Assembly (NCBI RefSeq): GCF_008830185.1 | Contig: NZ_WAGX01000004.1 | Span: forward strand, 434,001 to 498,000 | DNA length: 64,000 nucleotides | Reading direction: 5' to 3' | Source: Candidatus Galacturonatibacter soehngenii | Lineage (GTDB): Bacteria > Bacillota > Clostridia > Lachnospirales > Lachnospiraceae | In this document: positions 9,285-19,250 of the stretch, in pieces | How the letters are laid out: the number at the start of each line of letters is the position of its first letter | Numbering within the stretch: the first letter of the stretch is position 1 | Notes under the pieces: generated by a model | What the model was told of the DNA's origin: nothing | The model's database searches: none | The model's input: only the letters and a program-made list of their open reading frames with translations | Made by a program: the position numbers and the translations under genes

Positions 9285-9983
9285 ATGGGAACAATCATTC
9301 AATTAGACAATATAATCAAACGATTCTACATTGGAGAACCAAACGAGCTTCAAATTCTAAATGGAATTTCGCTATCAGTTGAAGAAGGTGAATTTGTCTC
9401 CATTGTAGGAGCGTCTGGCTCAGGAAAAAGTACATTAATGAATGTGATAGGAATTTTAGATCGACCGACAGAAGGTAATTATATCTTGGATGGTGTAGAT
9501 ATCAACGCAGCTAAAGATTATGAACTCTCAAAAATCAGAAATGAAAAGATTGGGTTTGTGTTTCAAACCTATAACTTAATTTCAAAGACCACTGCATTAA
9601 AAAATGTAGAGTTACCCATGTTATATGCAGGAAAAAAGAAAAAAGAACGTATTGAAAGATCAAAAGAACTCCTTGATTTGGTTGGAATTGGAGAAAGATT
9701 AAAGCACAAGCCAGAAGAACTATCGGGAGGGCAAAAGCAAAGAGTTGCGATTGCAAGAGCAATGGCGAATAATCCTGCAATTATTTTAGCAGATGAACCA
9801 ACTGGTGCCCTAGATTCCCAAACAGGGCGAATGGTAATGGATTTGTTTCATAAGTTAAATAAGGAACAAGGAAAGACCATCGTATTAATTACTCATTCCA
9901 ATGAATTAGCAGAAGAAACACAGCGTATCATTACTATCAAAGATGGTAATGTAATAGAGGAAAGAAAGGGGATGGGAGCATGA
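9285..9983 (+). CDS. ABC transporter ATPase, MacB/LolD type
   Basis: The 232-residue ATPase has Walker A GASGSGKST, a Q-loop in FVFQTYNLI, signature LSGGQKQRVAIARAM, Walker B AIILADEPTGALD and an H-loop His in LITHS. The PTGALDS D-loop and overall length place it with the MacB/LolD/YknY group that powers mechanotransmission-type efflux. It follows the adaptor gene and overlaps the permease gene by four bases (ATGA), a sign of translational coupling. It should work in the cytoplasm bound to the permease. Substrate is unknown; antimicrobial peptides or toxic peptides are usual for this group. Confidence 0.95.
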   Translation: MGTIIQLDNIIKRFYIGEPNELQILNGISLSVEEGEFVSIVGASGSGKSTLMNVIGILDRPTEGNYILDGVDINAAKDYELSKIRNEKIGFVFQTYNLISKTTALKNVELPMLYAGKKKKERIERSKELLDLVGIGERLKHKPEELSGGQKQRVAIARAMANNPAIILADEPTGALDSQTGRMVMDLFHKLNKEQGKTIVLITHSNELAEETQRIITIKDGNVIEERKGMGA

Positions 9984-11272
9984 CATTAATTTATGAAAAC
10001 ATACTGCTCGCCGTCAACAGTTTATTAGCAAATAAAATGAGAGCACTCCTTACGATGCTTGGCATCATCATAGGTATAGGCTCTGTTATTGCGATTATGA
10101 CAGTGGGTGACTCTTTAACCAACTCTGTATCCTCCTCCATGGAATCTATGGGAGCAAATAACATTACGGTTGGATTACAGCAAAAAACAGAGAAGGAAGA
10201 GGTAAATGAATCTGGAGCTGTATTTGGGAGTAGTAAAAAGGGAAGTGGATTGGCACAAGAAAAAGATTACATTACAACGCAGATGATAGAAAAGCTATGT
10301 GAAACTTATCCAGATTCAATTGAAGTCATTTCAGCTAGTGAAACGGTTGGAGCAGGTCAGTCAAAGACAGGCAATAAATCTGCAAATACACAAGTAATTG
10401 GTGTAAGCGCAGGATACTTTGTTGCAAATGATATTACTTTTTTAAAGGGAGGTGCTTTTTCAAAGCGTGATTTTGAAGGAGCAAAAAAAGTAGCAATTGT
10501 ATCTGATAAATTCGTAGACAATATGTTTGATGGGAACCTAGAGGATGCAATTGGGAATGAAGTTGAAGTTAAAACAAATGATAAATATATTACCTATACA
10601 ATTGTTGGTGTCTACAAATATGAAGAGGCGAGTTTTGGTTTTTCAACCATGTCTGATAAGGATATTACGACAAGTATGTACATTCCTCTAAAGACAGCTA
10701 TGAATATAAATCATACAACAGGATTCTCACAATTTTCGGTTGTAACCAAAACAGGTGTAGATTCAGTTAGTTTTGTAAATCAAATTGAACGTTTCTATGA
10801 ACCTTTTTATCGAAACAATAATGATTTTGAGATAAGTGCTTTTAGTATGGAATCTCTTGTATCAACTATGATGGATATGCTTTCTACCATTACGGTAGCA
10901 ATATCTGTTATTGCAGGGATTGCACTATTAGTTGGAGGTATTGGTGTTATGAATATCATGCTTGTTTCCATTACAGAAAGAACCAGAGAGATTGGGACAA
11001 GAAAGGCATTGGGTGCAACAAATGGTTCTATTCGGTTACAATTCATTGTAGAAGCAGTTATTATTTGTATGATTGGAGGAATACTAGGTATTGTACTAGG
11101 TGTGATATTAGGAAATGTAGCAGCAACTTTACTAGGATATCCTGCATCAGCATCTGCTAGCAGTATCTTAGCTTCCTTGACGTTTTCAATGACAATTGGC
11201 GTTTTCTTTGGATATTATCCAGCTAATAAAGCGGCTAAAATGAATCCAATTGAAGCATTACGATATGAATAA
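9980..11272 (+). CDS. ABC transporter permease, MacB/FtsX type
   Basis: The 430-residue protein has the MacB layout: one helix near the N-terminus (RALLTMLGIIIGIGSVIAIM), a large outside domain of about 240 residues, and three C-terminal helices, the first followed by MNIMLVSITERTREIGTRKALGA, the cytoplasmic coupling segment typical of FtsX-fold permeases. It ends in AAKMNPIEALRYE, the usual C-terminal motif of this family. Together with the preceding adaptor and ATPase it forms a YknXYZ/MacAB-like efflux complex. It is the last gene of the operon, followed by a strong terminator. Regulation by the divergent two-component system is likely from position. Confidence 0.94.
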   Translation: MTLIYENILLAVNSLLANKMRALLTMLGIIIGIGSVIAIMTVGDSLTNSVSSSMESMGANNITVGLQQKTEKEEVNESGAVFGSSKKGSGLAQEKDYITTQMIEKLCETYPDSIEVISASETVGAGQSKTGNKSANTQVIGVSAGYFVANDITFLKGGAFSKRDFEGAKKVAIVSDKFVDNMFDGNLEDAIGNEVEVKTNDKYITYTIVGVYKYEEASFGFSTMSDKDITTSMYIPLKTAMNINHTTGFSQFSVVTKTGVDSVSFVNQIERFYEPFYRNNNDFEISAFSMESLVSTMMDMLSTITVAISVIAGIALLVGGIGVMNIMLVSITERTREIGTRKALGATNGSIRLQFIVEAVIICMIGGILGIVLGVILGNVAATLLGYPASASASSILASLTFSMTIGVFFGYYPANKAAKMNPIEALRYE

Positions 11273-11288
11273 TAGAAATGAAATAGTG

Positions 11289-11315
11289 GCAGGCTTAGAA
11301 CGCCTGCTCTTTTTC
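11289..11315 (+). terminator. Rho-independent terminator of the efflux operon
   Basis: GCAGGC pairs with GCCTGC around a seven-base loop, followed by TCTTTTTC. It begins 17 bases after the permease stop codon. Confidence 0.85.
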
Positions 11316-11477
11316 TATTTCCATAGTACAATTGAATCGCTTCAAATCATATATGGGTATGCTAAATGATAACGCCAAAATAAGGATTTTGAAAAGAACG
11401 AATACCTTTTTCTTATTTGACTATAATAAAATCAAGACGCATCTAGCGTTTTCTTAACAATCGCATGGAGGATAAAT

Positions 11478-12821
11478 ATGAAATATCATTGGGATAAAAA
11501 GTATTTATATTGGGGGGTAACGGCAATTTCTGTAATATCCGTAAGTATATTCTTATTTTACGGAGTATTTCATCTTGATGAAATAAAATGTGCAATCGGC
11601 AAATGGATAACCATTTTAATGCCCATCATTTATGGTCTGGTAATTGGGTATTTGTTGTCACCGGTTGTTAATTACTTGGAAAAACATGTCTTAAAACCCT
11701 TCTTTTATGAGAAATGCCGCTTTGCTAAAAGTAAAAAGAATCGAAAACGAATCAGAGCCTTAGCTATTTTTGTAACACTTGCCTTTGCGCTTTTACTCTT
11801 TTTTGGTTTGTTTTCTTTGTTGATTCCACAGCTTTTTATAAGTATTAGTAGCTTAATAACGTCATTTCCGCAAATTTATGATAACTTTATTCAATCTGTT
11901 GAAGAGGTCTTTATAGATAAACCAAATTTAGAAACAGATGTCATTGAGTATCTAGATGCTGCATCAGAATATACGGAGAAATTCTTAAATACACAGATTT
12001 TACCAAGAGTAAATCAGATTTTTGTGCAACTATCCTCTGGAGTCATTAATTTTATTGGTGTGCTAAAGAATTTATTTATTGGGGTTATTGTTTCTATTTA
12101 TGTCATGAGTAGCAAAGAATTATTTGCGGCTCAAACAAAAAAGTTGGTATATGCTGTATTAAAACCATATCGAGCAAATATTTTGATTAAAAATGTAAGG
12201 TTGACGAATGAAATGTTTAGTGGATTTATTAGTGGCACATTACTTGATTCTTTGCTGATTGGTTTCATATGCTTTATTGTAACAAACTTAATGAATATGC
12301 CATATGCGATACTAGTTAGTGTAATTATTGGAGTAACAAATGTTATACCGTTTTTTGGCCCTTATCTTGGAGGAATTCCAAGTGCTATTTTAATCTTACT
12401 TGTTGACCCGATTAAATCTATTTATTTTATTATCTTCATTATGTTATTGCAGACCTTGGACGGTAATATTATTGCGCCTAAAATATTGGGGCATTCCACT
12501 GGATTATCAAGCTTCTGGGTGATTGTCGCAATATTACTTGGCGGAGGTCTATTTGGAATATTAGGCATGTTTATAGGGGTTCCGATATTTGCTGTCATCT
12601 ATGCCCTTATCAAAGCCTTTATTAATCGAACGCTAATTGCCCACGACTTGCCTTTTCGAACCAACGATTATTTTAACTTAGATTATATTGATGAAGATAC
12701 GTTTGAGAAGGTATATAATAGAAAAGAAAAGCAAGAAGACTCTAAGATTCATACTAAAATAGAAGAAATCAAGGCCAAACGGCAGTTAAAAGAAAAAGAG
12801 AAAAGGAAAAAGAAAGATTAA
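11478..12821 (+). CDS. AI-2E family transporter (PerM-like permease)
   Basis: The 447-residue membrane protein has the AI-2E/PerM layout: two helices near the N-terminus, a helix after a basic KSKKNRKRIRA segment, a soluble stretch, and a C-terminal block of several helices. The latter contains NVIPFFGPYLGGIPSAI and LDGNIIAPKILGHSTGLSSF, which are the conserved motifs of the family. The last 60 or so residues are highly charged, ending in a Lys/Glu-rich tail, and should be cytoplasmic. Members include sodium/proton antiporters and putative autoinducer-2 exporters, so the substrate is left open. It appears monocistronic with AGGA-type ribosome binding site in front. Confidence 0.9.
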   Translation: MKYHWDKKYLYWGVTAISVISVSIFLFYGVFHLDEIKCAIGKWITILMPIIYGLVIGYLLSPVVNYLEKHVLKPFFYEKCRFAKSKKNRKRIRALAIFVTLAFALLLFFGLFSLLIPQLFISISSLITSFPQIYDNFIQSVEEVFIDKPNLETDVIEYLDAASEYTEKFLNTQILPRVNQIFVQLSSGVINFIGVLKNLFIGVIVSIYVMSSKELFAAQTKKLVYAVLKPYRANILIKNVRLTNEMFSGFISGTLLDSLLIGFICFIVTNLMNMPYAILVSVIIGVTNVIPFFGPYLGGIPSAILILLVDPIKSIYFIIFIMLLQTLDGNIIAPKILGHSTGLSSFWVIVAILLGGGLFGILGMFIGVPIFAVIYALIKAFINRTLIAHDLPFRTNDYFNLDYIDEDTFEKVYNRKEKQEDSKIHTKIEEIKAKRQLKEKEKRKKKD

Positions 12822-12953
12822 TAGACAATTAACGTGACTTAGTTACAGAAACTCATAATGACACACGATTATAATGAGATTATAAAATCTAATAGTTGTG
12901 TAAACAAAAGTTATAAATTTAACAATCCAAATAAGAAAAGGAGAGTTTATATT

Positions 12954-15452
12954 ATGAGTAAAAAAACTGTAATTATTGGTGGGGTGGCAGGCGGAGCCAG
13001 TGCAGCGGCACGTCTTAGAAGAAAAGATGCATCAAGAGAAATTATAATATTAGAAAAAGGAGAATACATTTCTTATGCAAATTGTGGTCTTCCTTATTAT
13101 ATTGGTGATGTAATCCAAAACAGAGATGCTTTGTTATTACAAACGCCTGAAGCGATGAAACAAAGATATAATATAGAGGTACGTATCTCATCAGAAGTAA
13201 TAAAGATAAATCCTAAGGAACAAAAGGTATTGGTTTTTAATCATAGGACCAAAGAAGAATACGAAGAGTCTTATGATGATTTGATTCTAGCAACAGGATC
13301 GTCTCCAATTGTACCAACAATTGATGGCGTAAATCAAGATAATATCTTTACGGTGTGGACAGTTCCAGATACGGATAAAATTAAGCACTATATTCACGAA
13401 AAAAAGCCAAAAAGAGCGGCTGTTATTGGTGGAGGCTTCATTGGATTAGAGATGGCAGAGAATTTACACCACGCTGGTCTTGAAGTGACTCTCATTGAAA
13501 TGCAAAATCAGGTGATGGCACCAGTTGATTATGAAATGGCGCAGTTGCTTCATGAAAATATGAGGATGAATAAGGTACAATTGATACTAGGAGATGGTGT
13601 AAAATCCTTTACGAATATTCAGGGTGAAACCAATATTTCTCTAGCAAGCGGGAAGTCTATTCTTGTTGATATGGTCATTCTATCAATTGGAGTAAAGCCA
13701 AATAGTATTCTTGCAAAAGACGCAGGCATTGCAGTGAATCAAAGAGGTGGTATCGTTGTGAATGAATATTTAGAGACAAATATACCTCATATCTATGCAG
13801 TTGGAGATGTAATTGAGGTGGAGCATTTTGTCCTAAAAGATAAAACAATGATTCCATTAGCTGGTCCAGCTAATAAGCAAGGGCGCATTGTAGCAGACAA
13901 CATAACTGGAGAACATAAAAAATACAATGGTTCTTTAGGAACATCGGTGGCGAAGGTATTCGATTTAAATGTAGCTTGTGTGGGCGTGAATGAAAAAACA
14001 CTAAAAGCGCAAGGAAAAGAAAAAGGAAGGGATTATCAAACGGTCTTAATCAATCAAAAATCACATGCTGGATATTATCCAGGGGCTACCACGTTGACTC
14101 TTAAATTAATCTTTCAATTAGATGGAACGATATTAGGTGGACAGATTGTAGGGCAAGACGGAGTTGATAAGCGTATTGATACCCTTGCAACTACCATACG
14201 GTTAAATGGTAAGGTATCAGACTTAACAGAATTAGAGCTAGCGTATGCACCTCCATTTTCCTCAGCAAAAGATCCAGTTAATATGCTTGGTTTTGTAGCA
14301 GAAAATGTATTAAATAACCTGGTTCATTTTGTAGAATATGATGAAGTAGATGAACGAATTCAGGAAGGAAAAGACGACTTCATTGTTCTTGATGTTACGG
14401 AAGCAATGGAGCGTATGGTTTTTAGTATCCCAAAATCTTATCACATTCCACTTGGTCAATTAAGAACAAGAATGGAAGAACTAGATAAGAGTAAATTCAT
14501 TATCGTTTATTGTGCAATCGGTGTTCGTGCCTATAATGCAGCACGTATGTTAATGCAAAATGAATTTCAAAATGTTGCTGTTTTATCAGGTGGAACTACT
14601 TTTTATAAGTCCATGCATAGCTGTGACATGACAGCGTTAGAAAAAGAGGATAAGAATCCAGAAATTACAGCGGCACAAATGGATGAGAGTGCAAAAGAGG
14701 AGGATGAAATCATAGCAGACCGTCAAATGCTAGTTTTAGATTGTTGCGGTTTGCAATGCCCAGGACCGATTGTGAAAGTAAATGAAGCAATCAGTGAAAT
14801 GAATGAATCGGATATCTTAAAAGTATCTGCTACCGATATGGGTTTTGCGAAAGATATCGAAGCTTGGTGTAAAAGAACTGGTAATACACTAATAAAAAAG
14901 GAAAGAATCGAGAAGGAAAATATTGTTTATATAAAAAAGGGAACTTCTTTTTGCGAGATAGAACCAAAAGAAGTCCATGTTCCACAAGGAAAGACCATTA
15001 TAGTTTTTAGTGGAGACCTTGATAAGGTGCTAGCTTCTTTTATTATAGCAAACGGGGCAGCAGCAATGGGAAGACCTGTGACAATGTTTTTCACTTTCTG
15101 GGGACTGAATGCTCTACGGAAAAATGAGTCTGTAAAGGTCAATAAATCGTTGATTGAAAAAATGTTTGGCTTTATGATGCCTAGAGGAACGAAAAAGTTA
15201 AAGCTTTCCAAAATGAACATGGGCGGTTTGGGTACCCAGATGATGAAGAAAGTGATGAAGGATAAAAATGTAGATTCCCTTGAGGCATTGATGAAACAGG
15301 CAATGGCAAATGGAGTGAAGTTAGTGGCATGTACCATGTCAATGGATGTGATGGGAATAACAAAAGAAGAATTGATCGATGGAGTAGAATTAGCAGGTGT
15401 TGCTACTTATCTTGGAGATGCAGAAGAGTCAAACGTAAACTTGTTTGTATAA
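12954..15452 (+). CDS. CoA-disulfide reductase fused to rhodanese, TusA and DsrE-like domains
   Basis: The 832-residue protein is a fusion of four units. Residues 1-450 form a pyridine nucleotide-disulfide oxidoreductase: FAD site VIIGGVAGGASAAARLRR, single redox Cys44 in ISYANCGLPYYIG as in CoA-disulfide reductases, NAD(P)H site AAVIGGGFIGLEMAE, and YAVGDVIEVEH for FAD. A rhodanese domain follows with Cys520 (VYCAIGVRAYN), then TusA (Cys602 in CGLQCPGPIVKVNEA) and a DsrE-like domain from about residue 665 to the end. It should reduce CoA disulfide or persulfides and pass sulfur between domains. The start at 12954 is chosen from AAAGGAGAG and the FAD motif; the 12858 ATG adds an unrelated leader. 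A thioesterase gene follows. Confidence 0.93.
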   Translation: MSKKTVIIGGVAGGASAAARLRRKDASREIIILEKGEYISYANCGLPYYIGDVIQNRDALLLQTPEAMKQRYNIEVRISSEVIKINPKEQKVLVFNHRTKEEYEESYDDLILATGSSPIVPTIDGVNQDNIFTVWTVPDTDKIKHYIHEKKPKRAAVIGGGFIGLEMAENLHHAGLEVTLIEMQNQVMAPVDYEMAQLLHENMRMNKVQLILGDGVKSFTNIQGETNISLASGKSILVDMVILSIGVKPNSILAKDAGIAVNQRGGIVVNEYLETNIPHIYAVGDVIEVEHFVLKDKTMIPLAGPANKQGRIVADNITGEHKKYNGSLGTSVAKVFDLNVACVGVNEKTLKAQGKEKGRDYQTVLINQKSHAGYYPGATTLTLKLIFQLDGTILGGQIVGQDGVDKRIDTLATTIRLNGKVSDLTELELAYAPPFSSAKDPVNMLGFVAENVLNNLVHFVEYDEVDERIQEGKDDFIVLDVTEAMERMVFSIPKSYHIPLGQLRTRMEELDKSKFIIVYCAIGVRAYNAARMLMQNEFQNVAVLSGGTTFYKSMHSCDMTALEKEDKNPEITAAQMDESAKEEDEIIADRQMLVLDCCGLQCPGPIVKVNEAISEMNESDILKVSATDMGFAKDIEAWCKRTGNTLIKKERIEKENIVYIKKGTSFCEIEPKEVHVPQGKTIIVFSGDLDKVLASFIIANGAAAMGRPVTMFFTFWGLNALRKNESVKVNKSLIEKMFGFMMPRGTKKLKLSKMNMGGLGTQMMKKVMKDKNVDSLEALMKQAMANGVKLVACTMSMDVMGITKEELIDGVELAGVATYLGDAEESNVNLFV

Positions 15453-15491
15453 AGAAAAGAGAGAAATTCTATTGAAAAGGAGTGAAAGATT

Positions 15492-15875
15492 ATGATAGAT
15501 ATAAAGGAAGCAGTAGAAAACATAAGGCGTCATACAGGGATTCACTTTCTAAAAATAGAAAAGATGTATGCTGAAAGTGAGCTTTTTATAAAGCAAGAAC
15601 ACTTAAATATGTTTCAGATGGTTGGGGGTGGATGTCTTTATAATTTAGCGGATATAACGGCAGGAGTTGCTTATAATAATCAAGTTGATAAAGGTGTCAC
15701 TGCAAATGGAACGATAGACTATTTACGGGCGGCAAAGGATACCGAAAAATTAATTTGTAAAGCAACAATTATCAAAAAGGGTGCAAAATTAGGATTTGTT
15801 CAAACTGAAATAGAAGATGATAAAGGCAAATTAGTTGCCAAAGGTAATTTTATCTTTTGTAAGATTGATGCATAA
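15492..15875 (+). CDS. PaaI-type hotdog-fold thioesterase
   Basis: The 127-residue protein has the hotdog thioesterase core: a strand with HLNMFQMVGGGCLYNLADIT, where the helix after G-G carries the usual substrate-binding residues, then TANGTIDYLRAAK and the strands LICKATIIKKG and FVQTEIEDDKGKLVAKGNF. This is the PaaI/DUF4442-like arrangement acting on acyl-CoA. It lies 39 bases after the CoA-disulfide reductase gene on the same strand, with AAGGAG in front, so a shared transcript and a link to CoA thiol metabolism are plausible. The acyl substrate is unknown. A long hairpin terminator follows. Confidence 0.85.
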   Translation: MIDIKEAVENIRRHTGIHFLKIEKMYAESELFIKQEHLNMFQMVGGGCLYNLADITAGVAYNNQVDKGVTANGTIDYLRAAKDTEKLICKATIIKKGAKLGFVQTEIEDDKGKLVAKGNFIFCKIDA

Positions 15876-15887
15876 AGGCTAAAATGT

Positions 15888-15934
15888 AAAGGCTTGAAGA
15901 AAGTGTGAGATAATCACACCTTATTCAAGCTTTT
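15888..15934. terminator. Bidirectional hairpin terminator
   Basis: AAAGGCTTGAA and GTGTGA pair with TCACAC and TTCAAGCTTTT across a short loop. It sits between the convergent thioesterase (+) and amide hydrolase (-) genes and overlaps the stop codon of the latter. Confidence 0.8.
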
Positions 15935-16916
15935 GATATACAACAGGTCTTGATAATCGTCCCAGATTGACAATATCTTTGGCATTTACAGCGGTATTAT
16001 AAAGATTAACCGATGCAATTTGCAAATTATCATAAGTTCTAAAATAATATGTGCTAGTGGCAGTACCAATGATAGAACTATATTTGGTGTAATCATACTG
16101 ATCTCGATCGGTAATTACGACTCCTCTAGGAATGGTTACCCCTTCTAAGATATGAAAACATGACATGACAGCGTCGGTTTGATTTCTTGGCGTTGGGATA
16201 TGGGTCTTTCGATAAGAGGTTTTTACAAAACGCTCTGGTGAAGTATGTCCCCCAGGTAAAGGTATAGTTCCTCCACCTTGCCCAAAAGGAGTTAGTTTGA
16301 TATCACCCCAATAAGTTTCTGTCGTTTGATAAGGACTTACTTCTAAGTAGTTTCTAAGGTTGGTCATTTGCCAAGCAAAATCTGGACTATTAGTCATAAC
16401 ACCGATAGTATTATGATATAACATAAAGCCTCTTTTTGTATGTTCAATGACAACGCATTGACCGCTTTTATCGGTAGCAATCCAATGAAGTGGGGCAACA
16501 TTTTGCGTGATGGGATCTGGCAGGCCAATTAATGCAGTATGACTAAGTATGGGGGCTATATCATCGATGGATTCACATTGCCCTAACAGATAATGTAAAA
16601 AGTCTAGTGAGGCAATGGGTTCTTTTTCTTTTAAATTGTTGGGATCACAATAGCTGGCATAGCCTGCAAAAAACAAAGTTGCAGCAGCAAAGCCTTTCTC
16701 ATTGACTCCATCAAAAAATCCAAGGATGTTATCCTTTTCTTCCCCGATTGCCATAAATCGGAATTTGTTTTTTATTTGTTTACCGTTTATCGTATTTCCC
16801 CAGCTGTGATTTGCTGGAATGATGTAGAGTTGAGGGTTGATAGGATAAGAAAAATCCATATTTCGTCCAAAAAAATTTTCTTTTTGCATGGTTTGTAACG
16901 TAATTGATGTACACAT
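15921..16916 (-). CDS. Linear amide C-N hydrolase (choloylglycine hydrolase / penicillin V acylase family)
   Basis: The 331-residue protein is an Ntn hydrolase. After removal of Met1, Cys2 in MCTSITLQT becomes the nucleophile. Other conserved residues are visible: Arg18 and Asp21 in FFGRNMDFSYP, Asn72 in FDGVNEKGFAAA, and Asn in GVMTNSPDFAWQ. There is no signal peptide, so it acts in the cytoplasm. The family cleaves conjugated bile salts, penicillin V or N-acyl homoserine lactones, and the sequence alone does not decide between them. AGGAGG lies seven bases before the ATG. The gene is monocistronic, bounded by terminators on both sides. Confidence 0.9.
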   Translation of the reverse strand: MCTSITLQTMQKENFFGRNMDFSYPINPQLYIIPANHSWGNTINGKQIKNKFRFMAIGEEKDNILGFFDGVNEKGFAAATLFFAGYASYCDPNNLKEKEPIASLDFLHYLLGQCESIDDIAPILSHTALIGLPDPITQNVAPLHWIATDKSGQCVVIEHTKRGFMLYHNTIGVMTNSPDFAWQMTNLRNYLEVSPYQTTETYWGDIKLTPFGQGGGTIPLPGGHTSPERFVKTSYRKTHIPTPRNQTDAVMSCFHILEGVTIPRGVVITDRDQYDYTKYSSIIGTATSTYYFRTYDNLQIASVNLYNTAVNAKDIVNLGRLSRPVVYQKLE

Positions 16917-17011
16917 ATGTATTCCTCCTGACTATGTGAAGTAGAAAAGCATTAACAAGAATCGATCGACATAGTGATATTAATACATATGCATGCATGT
17001 TAAAGAACATT

Positions 17012-17050
17012 AATAAAACGCCTAAATCATTTTGATTTAGGCGCGTTTAT
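17012..17050 (-). terminator. Terminator after the chemoreceptor gene
   Basis: On the minus strand GCCTAAATCA pairs with TGATTTAGGC around AAA, followed by a TTTTATT run. Read leftwards it ends the chemoreceptor transcript before the amide hydrolase gene. Confidence 0.8.
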
Positions 17051-17055
17051 TAATA

Positions 17056-19023
17056 TTATTCATGAAAAAATTTAGTAGTTGCTTGTAGATTCTCAGCCAA
17101 TTCATTTAATTTTTCAATCTCTTGTACTACATATTCGATAGAAGCAGTTTGTTCTTCTGTAGAGGCAGTTACTTCCTCTGTGCTTGCAGCTGCCTCTTCT
17201 GAAACAGCAGATATGCTTTCAATGTTTTGTAGAATACTTTCACTTTCCTCTCTAACGGTTGATGTAGCGTGAGAGATTTCTTGTACTTCATTTGCAATCA
17301 CACCAACAATTTTTAAAATATCATCAAATATTTTAGAGGTATTTTCTACGGCTTTGTTTTGTTCTTCAATGGTAGTTTTGGCGAATTTTACTCGATCCAC
17401 TGCATTTTGTGTTGTGGATTGAATGGAGTTAATTATGGTATGTATTTCACCAGTAGAGGCCTGTGATTGTTCTGCTAGCTGTCTTACTTCATCAGCAACT
17501 ACCGCAAAGCCTTTTCCTTGTTCACCAGCTCTTGCAGCTTCAATTGCCGCGTTGAGAGCTAACAGATTTGTTTGTTTTGTAACGCTTTGTATTACCTCAA
17601 TAATTCTACCGATTTCATCAGTTTTTTCATGTAACGAATAAATGATTTCAGAAACTTGATCGACTGCCTGGTTTGTCTCTAGCATTTTTTGATCTTGCTC
17701 TTTAACAATGATAGCACCATTTTGAACTAACTTACTTGCTTTTGTTGAGGATTGATAAGATTGATTGCTATTATCTGCAATCGTATCAATCGATTTTGCA
17801 ATATTTGTCATAGAAAATGCGGTACTTTGTAAATTACGTGCTTGCTCATCACTTCCTAAAGCCAAATCACTCACTGCATCAGTGATTTGAGTTGCAACTC
17901 CCTGTGTTTTTTGAGAATGAAACAATACCTTATCGGTTGATTCTTTTACCTCATCAGAAGATTTTCCTATTTGTTCTACCATATCCTTTAAACTGTTTCT
18001 CATATATTCAAAGGAACGTGCAAGCTGACCGATTTCGTCAGAGGATTTAACGAGAATGGGTTGTCCAATTTTTCCTTCTGCCAAGTCTTTTGCACTTTTA
18101 TTTAGAATGATAAGTGGACGTGTAATAATTTTAGAAAAAATAAAACTGATGATGGTAGCTATAATTAGTATAATGATTGCTACAATGATTACATCAAAGA
18201 TAACCGTGTATACTTGTGCATAAGCCTCATCATAATACTGTTGAACTACGATGCCCCAGCCCGTTGTAGGAACGAAAGTATAGGCTCCAAATCTCTTTTG
18301 ATTTTCATAGGTATAAGACATAGTACCAGATGAACCTTCTAATGCTTTTTGAGTAATTGATATGTCGGATACATCTTTTTGTTCCTCAACAAAGGCTTGA
18401 TCCTTATGTGCGAGAATGATTCCATTTCTATCGGTTATATAGGCATATCCAGTTTTTCCTAATACAATTTTTGAACTGTATTCTTCTAGTTTGGATAAAT
18501 CAAGAGTAGCACCTAATAACGCAATCATTTTACCAGAGTTATCTTTAATGGGTGTGACAATGACGATGGCAGACTTACCAGTGGTATTGGAAATAATGAC
18601 ATCGCTAAAGATTGTTTTTTGCTCTGAAGTAACCTGTGTAAAATAAGCTCGATCTGAAATATTTGCAACTTTTGAATCATCTGATTTACATGTTTGTTGT
18701 CCAGTCATGTCAGCAATAAACATGACAGCAAATTCATTATAAATTGAATTGGTTGCTTTTAAAATATCTTTTTGTTTTTCTAAATCAAGGTTTTTTATAT
18801 CAGAGATTTCTGATAAAGCTTCCAAGATTTGTGCTTTAGATTGTAAAAAAGAATCGATTTGCTGTGCCAATGCATCTGCATTTTGCTGTGTGGAATAATT
18901 TAATTGTTTTTCAATAATACTATCTTGAGAGAGTGCAGATAAGACACCTGAAAGTCCAACAGATAGTAGTACAATAACTATGAATAATATTGTTATTTTG
19001 GTTCCCAATTTTGCTTTTTTCAT
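17056..19023 (-). CDS. Methyl-accepting chemotaxis protein with extracellular Cache domain
   Basis: The 655-residue receptor has a first membrane helix near residues 8-30, an outside dCache-like sensor of about 240 residues (with [14 protein letters not shown] and [20 protein letters not shown] typical of Cache), a second helix near 280-305, a HAMP domain, and a long cytoplasmic signalling domain. The signalling tip [20 protein letters not shown] and [13 protein letters not shown] identify it as a chemoreceptor. It should bind a small ligand outside the cell and control CheA. No other chemotaxis gene is nearby. Start is supported by AAGGAGG before the ATG. The ligand, often an amino acid or organic acid for dCache, is unknown. 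Confidence 0.95.
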   Translation of the reverse strand: MKKAKLGTKITILFIVIVLLSVGLSGVLSALSQDSIIEKQLNYSTQQNADALAQQIDSFLQSKAQILEALSEISDIKNLDLEKQKDILKATNSIYNEFAVMFIADMTGQQTCKSDDSKVANISDRAYFTQVTSEQKTIFSDVIISNTTGKSAIVIVTPIKDNSGKMIALLGATLDLSKLEEYSSKIVLGKTGYAYITDRNGIILAHKDQAFVEEQKDVSDISITQKALEGSSGTMSYTYENQKRFGAYTFVPTTGWGIVVQQYYDEAYAQVYTVIFDVIIVAIIILIIATIISFIFSKIITRPLIILNKSAKDLAEGKIGQPILVKSSDEIGQLARSFEYMRNSLKDMVEQIGKSSDEVKESTDKVLFHSQKTQGVATQITDAVSDLALGSDEQARNLQSTAFSMTNIAKSIDTIADNSNQSYQSSTKASKLVQNGAIIVKEQDQKMLETNQAVDQVSEIIYSLHEKTDEIGRIIEVIQSVTKQTNLLALNAAIEAARAGEQGKGFAVVADEVRQLAEQSQASTGEIHTIINSIQSTTQNAVDRVKFAKTTIEEQNKAVENTSKIFDDILKIVGVIANEVQEISHATSTVREESESILQNIESISAVSEEAAASTEEVTASTEEQTASIEYVVQEIEKLNELAENLQATTKFFHE

Positions 19024-19179
19024 TTTGTCCTCCTTAAAGACTGTTACTATGTAATATGGGGATTATAGCACTACACTATAATTTTGTTGAAAAATATGGC
19101 TTAAAAATATATAAATAAGTGAAAAAGAATTATGAACGGAATAAAAAATAAATAGCAATTGATGATAATATTATTAAAC

Positions 19180-19208
19180 TTGTGTAAAAGGTTAATATAT
19201 ACTATAAT
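19180..19208 (+). promoter_or_regulatory. Sigma-A-type promoter for the zinc-ribbon gene
   Basis: TTGTGT (19180-19185) and TATAAT (19203-19208) are 17 bases apart. The predicted transcript starts about 35 bases before the ATG at 19251. Confidence 0.7.
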
Positions 19209-19250
19209 TTTAATTAGATTCTAAAACGAATAATGGCAAGGAGGTATTAT

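Noticed and set aside
12858-12953. Earlier ATG of the CoA-disulfide reductase frame
   Set aside because: The 32 extra residues are unlike the family and the ribosome binding site and FAD motif fit the ATG at 12954.
14927-15337. 136-codon minus-strand frame inside the CoA-disulfide reductase gene
   Set aside because: It lies wholly inside the DsrE-like part of a well-supported gene and has no known motif.
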